A stretch of 20,455 nucleotides of DNA from Purshia tridentata (taxonomy: Eukaryota; Streptophyta; Magnoliopsida; Rosales; Rosaceae): positions 1 to 20,455 of the forward strand of contig QANT01001880.1 of the NCBI GenBank assembly GCA_003254885.1. Direction: 5' to 3'. The position numbers and the translations under genes were made by a program. The notes under the pieces are model-generated. The model worked only from the letters and a program-made list of their open reading frames with translations. It did no database searches and had not been told where the DNA came from. Below, piece after piece: positions 8,649 to 17,975 of the stretch (the first letter of the stretch is position 1; every line of letters starts with the position of its first letter).

Positions 8649-8695
8649 CAACTTCAACCTTACCTCATTTTCCAACTTCAACCTTACCTCATTTT
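8649..8695. repeat. 24-bp tandem duplication
   Basis: CAACTTCAACCTTACCTCAT followed by TTTC is repeated at once (8649-8672 and 8673-8695) with no mismatch, which indicates a recent slippage or duplication. A smaller triple GCAAGTTT repeat lies about 40 bases upstream. Confidence 0.9.
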
Positions 8696-9910
8696 TACTT
8701 TGTTTCATCTAGAAAAAGAAACAATAATGGTATTTTTACTATATTTTTATATCATATTTATTATATCATCTTATGTGACATTATTGTACAGGCAAGACAT
8801 TTTCTTATTTTTAAGATTTTTATTTTTTATTTTTTTAGTGTCCAGTGTATGAATGTTATATAGATTGCCATATAAGATAATATAAAATTATGATAAATGT
8901 AGTATTATTAAAAAAGAAACTCCTCTAAAAGTTGTTTAGATAGTACTTGCATCTACACTGTGGGGGCGCTAATGCAATGATTAAAAGAATGCTGACAATT
9001 TCTTATAGATAAAACTGGTGTTTTCAATTACTAAAATGGGTAATATGGTCTTGGAAAAACATCATTAATTAATGTTTTTCCATGTGAAAATGGAGACAAC
9101 CAAATCCAAGTTAGCAGGAGGTTTTATTTTCTCCCTTTTGGGTACCAATTTCCTGTAAACAAGAAATTGTTTTTCCATATCTTGCACTAACCAACTTAAA
9201 AAAAAATTATTTTCCTATTTTCAAATTTTGCACTTACCAACTTAAAATTTAGCCTATCCAAACTTTTAATTAAAATAAAAAACTCTACATTATAGTATAT
9301 ATTAAGGGGGCTCCTGGGGTTGTCCCTGCTCATAATGCTACTGGGTATAGATTCAATTTTTAATTTTAGGCCCATAACCATCAACCTCTTTTCCCTCCGA
9401 CCAAAAGGTCAAAACTTGATATTGCGTTCTTTAAAAATAGAAAATCACACGTCATAGAGCCTTTTTCCTTTTGTTGTTCTAAGTTCTAGATACATAGAAT
9501 GGACCCATGAGGTATAGATGGTACATATGCCAAGTTTCCCTTAGTCTTTTCATTATTGATGGGTGCATTTAGAGTTGCTAAATATTTGGTAGGTTTGCGT
9601 CGGATTGAATTTTCTGATTTTAAGGATGCAAGTGAATATATGATTGAAGAGAATGTGAGGTTTTTCTAATTGACTCACCTCTTCAAATGGTGTTTGCATG
9701 AATGGAAGCATTCCTTGTACTTTAAATTATTGAATCTCCAAGTGAAACCCCATCACATTGCTTTTAGTTTAACACTACAAAATGTTCATATTCAATTAAT
9801 CCAGGTCGCCAAGATAAGAGAGTCCAAAACCCCTAGGATCATACATAAAGTGTAATATTGTACGTTAAATATCTTCGAGATTATAATTTACTGGGTCAAT
9901 TGCAAACTTA
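8696..9910. other. AT-rich noncoding stretch with small repeats
   Basis: No coding sequence I can support. It contains a perfect 10-bp-arm palindrome (GGAAAAACAT..ATGTTTTTCC, 9053-9081) and a direct repeat of TTGCACTAACCAACTTA at 9182 and 9228 (46-base spacing, one change). The rest is T-rich and low in complexity. Confidence 0.5.
9053..9081. repeat. Perfect short palindrome
   Basis: GGAAAAACAT and ATGTTTTTCC are exact inverse arms around a TCATTAATTA-type centre, itself part of the palindrome CATTAATTAATG. It may be the remnant of a foldback element. Confidence 0.7.
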
Positions 9911-9914
9911 AACA

Positions 9915-9927
9915 CCCCCCCCCCCCC
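9915..9927. repeat. Poly-C run of 13
   Basis: Thirteen C in a row, flanked by CACC units. Such runs are prone to slippage and sequencing error. Confidence 0.9.
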
Positions 9928-9951
9928 ACCCACCAAAATTTGATGCCATTT

Positions 9952-10139
9952 GATGTAGAATAGATGGCGATTTAGTTTAAAGAGCAGCTTGAACAATAAA
10001 AATGAAGGAAATTATATTTACTAGACTTTACTTTGGAGTCCGAAAGATGTAGAACGGATGACGATTCAGTTTGAAGAGCAGGTTGAACAATAAAAACCAG
10101 AGAAATTATTTCTACTAGACTTTGCTCTGGAGTCCGAAT
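9952..10139. repeat. 94-bp tandem duplication (two copies)
   Basis: Copy one (9952-10045) and copy two (10046-10139) both start GATGTAGAA and end GGAGTCCGAA. They have the same length with no gap and differ at scattered sites (I count roughly 15). Neither codes. The unit may belong to the tail of an old LTR element or be a local duplication. Confidence 0.9.
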
Positions 10140-10918
10140 ATAATCAATTTGCATATTAAATCGAAGGGAATCGTGCCACGATTCCAACACATAGCCATTG
10201 CTGTGAGTAATAGGCTTTTTAAGCCATCCGAGGTCATTTAGAGCCTCAAAACTGCGTTTGAAGTTTCAGACCATTTTATTTATTTTTTGTTTTATTTTTT
10301 TTGGGTTTGTTTCAGCCAACAGGCCTTAGTTATGTGTTCGTTTAGCTCTAGAGTTTCTTAAAAACGTATTTAAGGTCTTTCCTAAGTTGATTTGGGCACT
10401 TTTTGACAATTATTGAATAAGTATTGAGTTTTCTCTCAATTTTCCTGATGGATTCCAAAATTCCCATTTTTAAGGTTTACGCTTGTAAATCTTGATCTCT
10501 TGCGCTGCATCACCATCTTCAATCTCCCACGTAAGGTTTCAATTTTATCAAAATATTACAAAGTTCATTCAATTTAAGACAATGTGGCCCAAGCCACACT
10601 TCCATCCACTTTGACCGTTTGGTCTAACATTAGAGGGAACGCTTATGTGCTGACTTGGACTCAACAGAGAACAAGTAAAGGGGGTTGTTAACGTTGGGTG
10701 AGCAGCTGCTGTCTTTTACCTACACGAAGCAGACAAGATTTGGGTTTAATCTTACTGTTTTCTTCTTTCATAACATCGAAACAGATGAGAAATAACAATC
10801 ATCTTCTTCTTCTCCCTTTGGTACCTTTGAGCGATGCAGAGTTTTCTTTCAGCCTTCGTGTTCTTCAATCTTCCAATTCGTTGACCTTTTTGGTGTGAAG
10901 TCTATGTATTTTAAAAGG
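10140..10918. other. Noncoding stretch, possible old LTR remnant
   Basis: No supported gene. From 10250 to 10530 the sequence has the T-rich, TTTAGGTCTTTCC-like texture seen in plant gypsy LTRs, but I find no matching second copy or ends. The plus-strand frame at 10698-10898 (66 codons) is hydrophobic and Ser/Leu-rich with no start context or splice sites, and I do not accept it as a gene. Confidence 0.35.
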
Positions 10919-10926
10919 GGGGGAAC

Positions 10927-11472
10927 CAGGGACGGACCTAGGAATTGAAAATGAGGTGGGCTAAAATTAAAAGTTGTCAACTTGGAGAGAAATGGTTAGT
11001 TGGAGTTTGGCACCCTAAAGCAGCAGCAAAATTTTTCAGAGATCTAGGATCACTAAAGGTCATGATATGCTTAATGCTTTTAGGATATTGCTTTAAACAA
11101 TTTCAACGCTCTTAATGACATAAACTTTGGAATGATATTGTCAAAGTCAAGAATCAAGGTCTTATTGGCCGAAAAAAAGAAAAAGAAAAAAGACATTAAG
11201 ACCTTGAACATCCTCACTAGATCCACTAAATTTATGAACTCAGAAGTGAAAATAACAAAATCCACCATCTTAATTTGTATTATTAAATAGTATAAGAGAG
11301 GTCTTTGTTTTATTTTTCTTTTTATCAATTGCATATCAAGTATCATTATATAAATTGGGTAACGACTAATGTCTGAGTTTAGAGTAGATATATAACTAGT
11401 ATTTAATTTCTTTTTTGGAAAAAAATGGGGTGGGCTGGAGCCCATCCTAGCCCATGCATTAGGTCCGTCCCG
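10927..11472. mobile_element. Nonautonomous hAT-superfamily element
   Basis: The left end CAGGGACGGACCTAGG is the well-known terminus of plant hAT elements. The right end on the other strand reads CGGGACGGACCTAATG, with one base lost. Flanks of eight bases, GGGGGAAC (10919-10926) and AAGGGAAC (11473-11480), agree at six of eight, and eight is the hAT duplication length. Subterminal GTGGGCT and AGCCCACC blocks also mirror each other. The 546-base interior is AT-rich with no transposase, so it would need a transposase from elsewhere. Confidence 0.88.
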
Positions 11473-11480
11473 AAGGGAAC

Positions 11481-12060
11481 TCCAGTATACTTTTGCAGTA
11501 GAAGGGCTTGTATAAGCACCTCATGGACTTCCTTGAATCCTGAGAGGATATTTTTTGGGTGTAAAGGTCCTTACATGGTAGGCTGGTACTACAATATTAT
11601 GGCCATTGAATTTAAGGAATTTTTTTTTGGCTATTTATTATTTTTGCCCTTTGAAATTTTTTTTTTTCACTTTGCCCCTCGAACTTTGGTTGGTATGATC
11701 TTGCAGCTTTGTTCCCTAATGTTCCATAAACTTGAAAAAAATGGTCATGCCTATAATATACATAAAAGCACATAAATTAGATAAATTCCTTACCTAAAAA
11801 AAAAAAATGAATTTAAGAGATAGAGAAACTACTTACTAAAAAAAAGAACACCAAAATAGCTAAAATAACATATAAATTAAGTTGGAAACCCTAATTAATA
11901 TAATTTTCATGACACCAATATATACAAGTGTATGTAAATTTCACAAACTCTGTTCGTATACTTCTACCATAGTGGATGTGATTGCATACACCATTTTAAC
12001 CCATAACTGTATTGTAAATCCAATAACATCCAGCCAAAATAATAAATTAATTAAACCCTA
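11481..12060. other. Noncoding stretch with a MITE-like T/C-rich block
   Basis: Around 11623-11690 the text GGCTATTTATTATTTTTGCC, a T run, and CACTTTGCCCCTCGAACTTT closely resembles the left terminus of the foldback family found at 15140, 15635, 16249 and 17136. It is a diverged or partial member. The rest is AT-rich with no supported gene. Confidence 0.5.
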
Positions 12061-12119
12061 TTAAAGATATGTAACACCAACATAGCAGTAAGCACAAATA
12101 TAATATTACATAACCAAGT

Positions 12120-12230
12120 TCCAAACTAAGTTCCAAAAGAGCATCACTTGGTTTTCAAAATAGCAACACTTGGTTCCAAAATATCATCATTTTCCAAAAT
12201 GGCGCGCATCACTTGGTTCCAAAGGCTGAT
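12120..12230. repeat. Degenerate short repeat, CACTTGGTTCCAAAA
   Basis: CACTTGGTT(C/T)(C/T)(A/C)AAA occurs three times (near 12146, 12167 and 12211) with related TTCCAAAA pieces between. It could be a low-order tandem array in the 3' part of the broken minus-strand gene next to it. Confidence 0.6.
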
Positions 12231-12285
12231 ATCTACACGTCCAAAATATTTGGTCCCAGTAAAATAGCTAATACTTATGTTTCCA

Positions 12286-12620
12286 TTAGATAGCAGACCT
12301 ATTAAGGCCTACTTTCCCCACCATCCTTGACTTCTTCTTTCTCTTCCTAGCTTCAGATGCAGTGCTTGATATAGTGGAAGCACCTGCAGAGGTTGGGGTT
12401 GGTGCACTAAATGTCAATGGTCCACTCACAGAGGTTGTGGCTGGTGCACCAAATGCTAATGGTTCTGCTGGTGCAGGAGCTCCTCTTGCATTAGCTGAGT
12501 GGTTGAAAGTTATCCCTCCCAGCTTTGGCTTTGTTCTTTTTAGGACTGGGTCCAGTAGTTTTTGGAGATGCAGACTCATTTGGTGTGCAGGCAGTCCTCA
12601 CAGTCTACAATGATCACCAA
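12286..12620 (-). pseudogene. Broken C-terminal exon, Ala/Pro/Ser-rich with basic tail
   Basis: On the minus strand a splice-like TCATTGTAG (to about 12611) opens a frame reading TVRTACTPNESASPKTTGPS then PKKNKAKAGRDNFQPLS and a stop. One frame over, the text goes on as ANARGAPAPAEPLAFGAP..., GPLTFSAPTPTSAGAS and ends in a basic tail ARKRKKKSRMVGKVGLNR to the stop at 12286. A one-base slip at about 12495 would join them, so I read this as one broken exon. The middle holds two copies of a PL(A/T)F(G/S)AP..TS peptide unit. Low-complexity Pro/Ser regions with basic tails are seen at the ends of MULE transposases and of nuclear proteins, and I cannot tell which this is. No partner exon is found upstream. 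Confidence 0.45.
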
Positions 12621-12677
12621 AACAAATTGTTACGTATAATGTTATTGGATAATTAAATAATGAGAGATATATATATA

Positions 12678-12884
12678 GGAATTTTCTCAGTTGAAGATAA
12701 CTCCACTTTTTAAATTTTGCGGACACCAATACAGTACCGACACAGTGCAAACATGCGGTAGACACAGATGATGTGCTGTAGCAAGTTTTGAAATTTTGTG
12801 TCGACATGCTGTCTACCCCATGTCAGCACTGTATCAACGTCTGCAAATTTTGAAAAGTGCAGTCATTCTCTTAGAGGAGGACTG
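12678..12884. mobile_element. MITE-like inverted-repeat element between TATATATA flanks
   Basis: The left part (ACTCCACTTTTTAAATTTTGCGGAC...CAGTACCGACA...GGTAGACA) is mirrored by the right part on the other strand (ACTGCACTTTTCAAAATTTGCAGAC...CAGTGCTGACA...GGTAGACA). The arms are about 100 bases each, roughly 75-80% paired, with almost no interior. TATATATA lies on both outer sides and may be target site or duplication. No coding sequence. Confidence 0.75.
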
Positions 12885-12992
12885 TATATATATAAGCCAC
12901 TTCAAGTGTGAGACCTATATCGAAAATTTTGGTTCGTCTATTTGTTTGATCAAAGTTAGATAGGCAAATAATTTCCGATTTGATTGCAGAAG

Positions 12993-13195
12993 TGATCTAT
13001 GAATAGAGATTTAAAATAGATAATTTAGATTGTTGAAAAACTATATGAGTGGGCCCCATGAGGTATCCTACAAATAATTTTATTTGTAGGATTTTCCAAT
13101 TTGAATAATATTTTGCAAGGATAATCTAGGAATAGAGATTTTAAAAATAGAAGGTTTGGATTGTTGAAAAAATATGTGAGTGGGCCCCATGAAGA
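12993..13195. repeat. Direct repeat of ~80 bp spaced 130 bp, with 12-bp palindrome
   Basis: Two blocks share AATAGAGATTT, GATTGTTGAAAAA and GAGTGGGCCCCATGA at about 130-base spacing (12993-13060 and 13123-13195). Between them the exact inverted arms ATCCTACAAATA and TATTTGTAGGAT (13065-13092) form a tight hairpin with a 4-base loop. It is probably the core of a foldback or TIR element. Confidence 0.75.
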
Positions 13196-13245
13196 ATTCA
13201 TGCATATATATATATAGGCCCCTTCAAGTATGGAATCCTACAAAT

Positions 13246-13371
13246 ATGGGATCCCTTGTGGAGTTCATTTCATATAATATTTAAATGATCCAAACTGTTT
13301 ATTTTTAATTCTATATTTAAAGATCATCTTTGCAAAATTTAAGCAAATCGAAAACCATTAAGCTATTGTTA
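13246..13371. repeat. 125-bp dispersed repeat, copy 1 (ends at an N)
   Basis: From GGATCCCTTGTGGAG to CATTAAGCTATTGTTA this matches 14889-15010 with only about five changes. Similarity stops at the N at 13371-13372, while copy 2 goes on into TAAATTTTTATTT. This looks like a mobile-element fragment and an assembly join. Confidence 0.88.
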
Positions 13372-13587
13372 NTGAAGTCTACACAGCTGGTCCTACATCC
13401 CTCATGCCTAAGGTAATACCCATACCATGCATTTCACGTAATATCAGTTTTTTACAGAGTAATGCATGTTTTGACTAGTCTATGACATATCATTCACTAC
13501 ACTTTTCTGGCATGGGAACTGCAGATACTATGTTGTGAATATTAAGTGATCCCACTTGAGAGTCTCTTATGTGGGTCACACTCCTAA

Positions 13588-14316
13588 ATGGGTATCTGCA
13601 CTTGTCTAATTTTCTTACTTCTTTTGATTGGGCCTTTACTCTCCTCATTTATTCTCCAGCCCACATCAGTTTTTAATGAGTTTTCATTTTGCACTATTCA
13701 TCATCTTCTTCAAATCTCTTTTTCTGAAAATGGAAACTTTCCCAAAACAACTCAGCCCCTCTCCCACACGAATCTTCAGATTCCCTTTGGCATATTCGAC
13801 TATGAGCTGTCCTGAAAGTTTGTTAGGACTTGAGCCTATTATTGGCTGCCATGTGGAACGGTGTGGGTGTGCGTGTGTGGCTACTGCTACAAGGTACGGG
13901 CAGCCCTTCATTCTTTTTGGGTCTCACATTTTTGGTATGTTTTGAGCAGCCTTTGAGCTGAGTGTTTTTGTGAGACCAAATGGGTATTTTATTTTTCAAG
14001 AGTTGAAATTTTTTCTTTGAAGATTTTCTTGTGTTCATCTCTTGATTTGTTTTATCTAAAAACTAAATGGGTTTTGTGTATGGGTTTCAGATTTCTTCAA
14101 AAGCATAAACACATCACTCTAGTTTTTAGATTTGGGTTTATATTGGCTTCTTCAAATCTTTTTTGGTTGAAGGAGTTGATCTTGCTAACCCAAAATATTG
14201 CATATCACTTTCATATCTTGAAGATCCATAAGCAAGCTGCAAATGGGGTGCTACGTGTTGATGAGCTAGAGGATAGAGCTGCCAACAACGTAAATGACTC
14301 TTGGCTTGTTGGTTGA
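13588..14316 (+). CDS. Weak candidate gene, possibly two exons
   Basis: A CT-rich leader (13690-13728) precedes ATG at 13730, which opens a frame METFPKQLSPSPTRIFRFPL... to VATATR at 13894, where ACAAG/GTACGG could be a donor. A TGGGTTTCAG at 14080-14090 could be an acceptor, and a later stretch ends NGVLRVDELEDRAANNVNDS with stop at 14314-14316. The two parts do not clearly share a phase and no domain is recognised. It may be a noncoding transcript or a fragment. Confidence 0.2.
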
Positions 14317-14888
14317 TGGTTGCACAAAGTGGGTATGCTAGCTGCTACTTAGCTTTAGAGTAAGTAAATGAGCTTGTGTGCTGATATAGACTTTGTATTG
14401 AACCTCAACATATTGGATTGCCCGGTCAGTGGATAAGACCCCCAATTTTTTTAACCCTTTGAGGTTTTTTCTGGGTGAATAACTTGTGTGTCTCCTCTTT
14501 GTGGTTGCTGATTTTATTTGGGTTTTATATAACTTGTGTTTATTTCCTTAGTATATGGCATCACACTATGACTTATGATTGATTATATTGCATCTGATGA
14601 ACTGAATATAATCTAGCATCTCACATCTCACATCTCACATCTCACTTTAGTTGTGGCTAGCACTGGGATGCCTACTTTGATGGATCCTTGAGTGCCTAGG
14701 TTGTCACTCCTCACATAAATACTTGAATTGCTAGTTGGTTGTGTTTCTCGAGTTGTGCTTCTGTCGAGTAGACATAAGTGTGTTTGATTGGTTCAATCTT
14801 GTCAAATAGTTTTAAAATTGGGTCCAATCAGTGATCGTTGTTTTCCTTAGGTGCTTTAGGGTGTTAAAGCACTTTATACCAAACTTCA
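14317..14888. other. Noncoding stretch
   Basis: No supported gene. It includes a 7-bp tandem repeat (CATCTCA, four copies, 14617-14644). The right part runs into copy 2 of the dispersed repeat. Confidence 0.5.
14617..14644. repeat. (CATCTCA)4 tandem repeat
   Basis: Four exact copies of a 7-base unit. Confidence 0.95.
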
Positions 14889-15010
14889 GGATCCCTCGTG
14901 GAGCTCATTTCATATAATATTTAAATGATCCAAATTGTCTATTTTTAATTCTATATTTAAAGATCATCTTTGCAAAATTTAAGCAAATCGAAAACCATTA
15001 AGCTATTGTT
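14889..15010. repeat. 125-bp dispersed repeat, copy 2
   Basis: Same sequence as 13246-13371, in the same direction about 1.64 kb downstream, and continuing past the point where copy 1 stops. Confidence 0.88.
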
Positions 15011-15139
15011 ATAAATTTTTATTTATAATTTACTTGCAATAAAATGAATCTTTGTAGCAAAAGCTTCGTAAGAGCGAGATCCAACTCAAGGGAATATTAG
15101 AAAAATGGATGCACTTAGTGTAAACTTTAATTACTTTAA

Positions 15140-15524
15140 GATTTATTATTGAATTTGCCCCATGAAACATACTCTTTTTTTCACTTTGCCCTCTAAAAGT
15201 TAAACTCTCCCAAACATTGGATCATAAGAGTAAATCCTCTCAGTTTGACCCCAGAACTCAACTTCATGTATGTGTCCAATTTTATCTCAACTTTAACCCG
15301 ACTTTTGACTAAACCTTCACCAATATCAGCAATCTTATACTCATTTTAAATTTTTGAATTTTCTCTTTACAACTATATAAATACCACTCGAAACGGATCT
15401 CTAGAAGTCCAGATAATAGATATAGTTAAGGTGTAAATGAAAGTGGGTAAAGTGGAAAGATTTAACTTTTAATAGGCAAAGTGAAAAAAAAGTATATTTC
15501 AAGGGGAAAATTCAATAATAATCC
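15140..15524. mobile_element. Foldback MITE, family member 1
   Basis: The left end GATTTATTATTGAATTTGCC, then GAAACATACTC, T run, CACTTTGCC and AAAAGTTAAA is mirrored at the right end on the other strand (GGATTATTATTGAATTTTCC...). Exact 9-base flanks TTACTTTAA stand at 15131-15139 and 15525-15533. Nine bases with long inverted arms suggests the Mutator superfamily. No coding sequence. The centre has diverged from the full palindrome of member 3. Confidence 0.9.
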
Positions 15525-15634
15525 TTACTTTAAATCTATCCTAGCTTAGAAATGTTTGGTTGATTTTTGAGGTTACTATAACAAAATATAACAAAAATAA
15601 AGCTAGGAATTTAAATGCAGTGATTTAAAGTAAA

Positions 15635-16039
15635 GGCTTATTGTCGAATTTACCCCCTAAAACATACCCCTTTTTTTTTCATTTTGTCTCCTAAAAGTTA
15701 AATCCTCCAACTTTGCCTGCTAATTTTACATTGTCATCTACACTGTCATCTCCATCTATTATCTGGAGTTCTAGAGCTTCTTTTTAAGTGATTTTTATAT
15801 GGTTGTAAAAAGAAGATTCATAGCTTCAAAATGAATACAAGATTGATGATTTTGGTGAAGGTTTAATAAATCAACAGTCAGACCAAAGTTGAGATAAAAA
15901 CTGGACAAATGGATGAAGTTAAGTTTGGGGGGGCAAAGTGGGAGGATTTACCTTTGTAATACAAAGTCCAGGGGGCAAAATGGGAAGATTTAACTTTCAA
16001 GGGTAAAAGTGAAAATAAGAGTATTTTAGGGGGTAAGCA
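15635..16039. mobile_element. Foldback MITE, family member 2
   Basis: Same termini as member 1, starting GGCTTATTGTCGAATTTACC. Exact 9-base flanks TAAAGTAAA lie at 15626-15634 and 16040-16048. The right terminus has lost about 14 bases of the TTATTGAATTTG segment, and most of the left half of the palindrome is missing, while the right half (GGTTGTAAAAAGAAGATTC...) remains. Confidence 0.88.
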
Positions 16040-16248
16040 TAAAGTAAATAAAAAGCAAGAATTTAATTGTTAGAAGTACAAAAGAGAAATGTCACTTTTG
16101 GGTTTGAGACTTAAACAATTGTATAAAAACCACGGTTAGTGTTCCACACCACCATAATTATTTTCTAGTAAATTTCTTAGTAATTTCCCACAAAAAAGGG
16201 CACCTAAGAGTCAACTTGATGCCCTCAGCCAAAAAAATTTATGATTTA

Positions 16249-16779
16249 GGCTTATTATTGAATTTGCCCCTTAAAACATACTCTTTTTTTTATTGTGCCC
16301 CTTAAAAGTTAAATTCGCTCACTTTGTCCCTCCAACTTTATATTACAAAAGTAAATCCTTCCACTTTGCCCCCTCCCCTCCCCCCCTGCTAGAACACTTC
16401 ATCTATTTGTCCAATTTTTATCTCAACTTTAGTCTGACTTTTGATTTATCAAACCTTCACCAAAATCAGCAATTTTGTACTCATTCTAAAGCTATGAATC
16501 ACTCAGTTTGAGTGATTTTTATATGGTTGTAAAGAGAAGATTCAGAGCATCAAAATGAATATAAAATTGCTAATTTTAGTGGAGGTTTGATGAGTCAAAA
16601 GTCGGGCCAAATTTGAAATAAAAATTGGACAAATGGATGAAGTTGAGTTGGTGCGAAGGGGTACAGTGGGGATTTACCCTTGTGATTCAAAGTTCGGGGG
16701 GCATAGTGGGATGATTTAACTTTTAGGGGGTAAAGTAAAAAAAAGAGTATGTTTCAAAAGGCAAATTCAATAATAAGTC
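16249..16779. mobile_element. Foldback MITE, family member 3, full palindrome
   Basis: Begins GGCTTATTATTGAATTTGCC and ends with the inverse GGCAAATTCAATAATAAGTC. The two halves (16249-16505 and 16507-16779) pair along nearly their whole length about a centre AATCACTCA/TGAGTGATT. Flanks TATGATTTA and AAAGATTAA agree at six of nine. This is the most complete member; a transcript would fold into a hairpin with arms of about 250 bases. Confidence 0.9.
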
Positions 16780-17135
16780 AAAGATTAATTACAAAGCAAA
16801 AATGTGAAAATAATTACCCATGATATATGACATCATGGATGAAAGATAATTTCTTTCTCATTTTATGAACAAGATCTAAGATTTATAAGAACTAACTAGT
16901 GGAGAGTTAACTAAGAAATCTACTTGATAATATTCATAGTGGTGCTTCCCCTCACCTTGTTAAGGAGGTTTAATGACCTCCCATGGATTTAGAAAGAAGA
17001 TAAAAGGAAGGAGAGATCGAAATAAATAACATTTAAACTAAGAGCAAAATAAAATAGTAAATCATAAACATAAAAATAAATAAGAGAAAAGAGAGAAGAT
17101 TGACATGAGATAAACGAAGATACTCATACTATAAA
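16780..17135. other. AT-rich noncoding spacer
   Basis: A-rich sequence between MITE members 3 and 4. There is a small hairpin GGAGGT..ACCTCC near 16964. I see no gene. Confidence 0.5.
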
Positions 17136-17233
17136 GGCTTATTATTGAATTTGCTCCTTGAAACATTTTTTTTTTTACTTTGTTTTCTGAAAGTTAAATC
17201 TTTCCACTTTGCTCCCAAACTTTACACTCTCAT
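17136..17233. mobile_element. Foldback MITE, family member 4, cut by an insertion
   Basis: Starts GGCTTATTATTGAATTTGCT and follows the family for about 98 bases (GAAACATT, T run, ACTTTGTT, GAAAGTTAAATC, CCACTTTGCTCCC). It stops abruptly at 17233, where TGTTGATATG begins another element. The other half should lie beyond the right edge. Confidence 0.85.
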
Positions 17234-17426
17234 TGTTGATATGTTTTCTTAGAACCAAAAAAATACTCAATTCTACGTTTACTTGCAAGTGCACGAATGG
17301 CGGCGTAGCAAGGCATGCAAATAACGAGGTCGATCCCACAGGGAATAGGTAAACATGCATCAAACCAATTTAGCTTATTCACAACTCACACACACGGCAT
17401 GGGGGTTCAGATTTAGATCAAAACTC

Positions 17427-17460
17427 TAACACACACACACTCTAACACACGCACACACAC
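17427..17460. repeat. (AC)n-rich microsatellite
   Basis: Interrupted AC dinucleotide runs, with CTCTAACACACACAC appearing twice. Confidence 0.85.
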
Positions 17461-17939
17461 TTTCATGGCATTGTTAAGCATAAGAATCCACCAAACTATC
17501 GATGATCAACTAATATGATAACATGCAATTTCAAAAGACTACAAACACAAAGTCTGCCTACCAAAAGCTTTGGCTATTTTCTTTTGGCGTTATACCCTCC
17601 TTATGCATATACTAGGAGTCTCTTAAACCTGCCCTAGCAAGTTAACTTTCATGTTCGTAAACAAGCTAGGCCAATCACCCATGCAAGAGTCATTAGGATT
17701 TGTGAAGATGACAAACACATAAACCATATATCCACCGTGATGTACACTACGCCATCTATGAATACTATTATCACAATTAGTTCTTAATTAATTGCTTGTT
17801 ACTTCTAAAATTGTCATCCTTTTGAGCTTATTCAATTTTATAACAATCACTAGATGCTTTATCCCTAAGGTGGCCAGTCTTAACGACTCTAAAAACTAGT
17901 GCCATTGAATTAGATAATAGGATTTTATGTAAGTACCAT

Positions 17940-17975
17940 NAGTTTAGGCACGTGCCCGAGGGTCGGGGCGTGTCA
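17940..17975 (-). other. N followed by a GC-rich LTR-like terminus
   Basis: After an N at 17940, a block of about 35 bases reads on the minus strand TGACACGCCCCGACCCTCGG, then GCACGTGCCTAAACT. TG(A/T)CACGCCCCGA is a common start of plant gypsy LTRs. Its GC content is far above its surroundings. It looks like one end of an element whose body was not assembled. Confidence 0.5.

Noticed and set aside
8508..8863. Three overlapping plus-strand frames near 8508-8863
   Set aside because: They lie in T-rich low-complexity sequence with a 24-bp duplication; hydrophobic text follows from TTT/ATT codons.
11080..11445. Minus-strand frame of 121 codons
   Set aside because: It lies within the hAT element and runs through an A/T-rich tract giving a poly-Phe run; no transposase motif.
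16293..16511. Plus-strand frame of 72 codons
   Set aside because: It is the left arm of the foldback MITE and appears only because the arm lacks stops.
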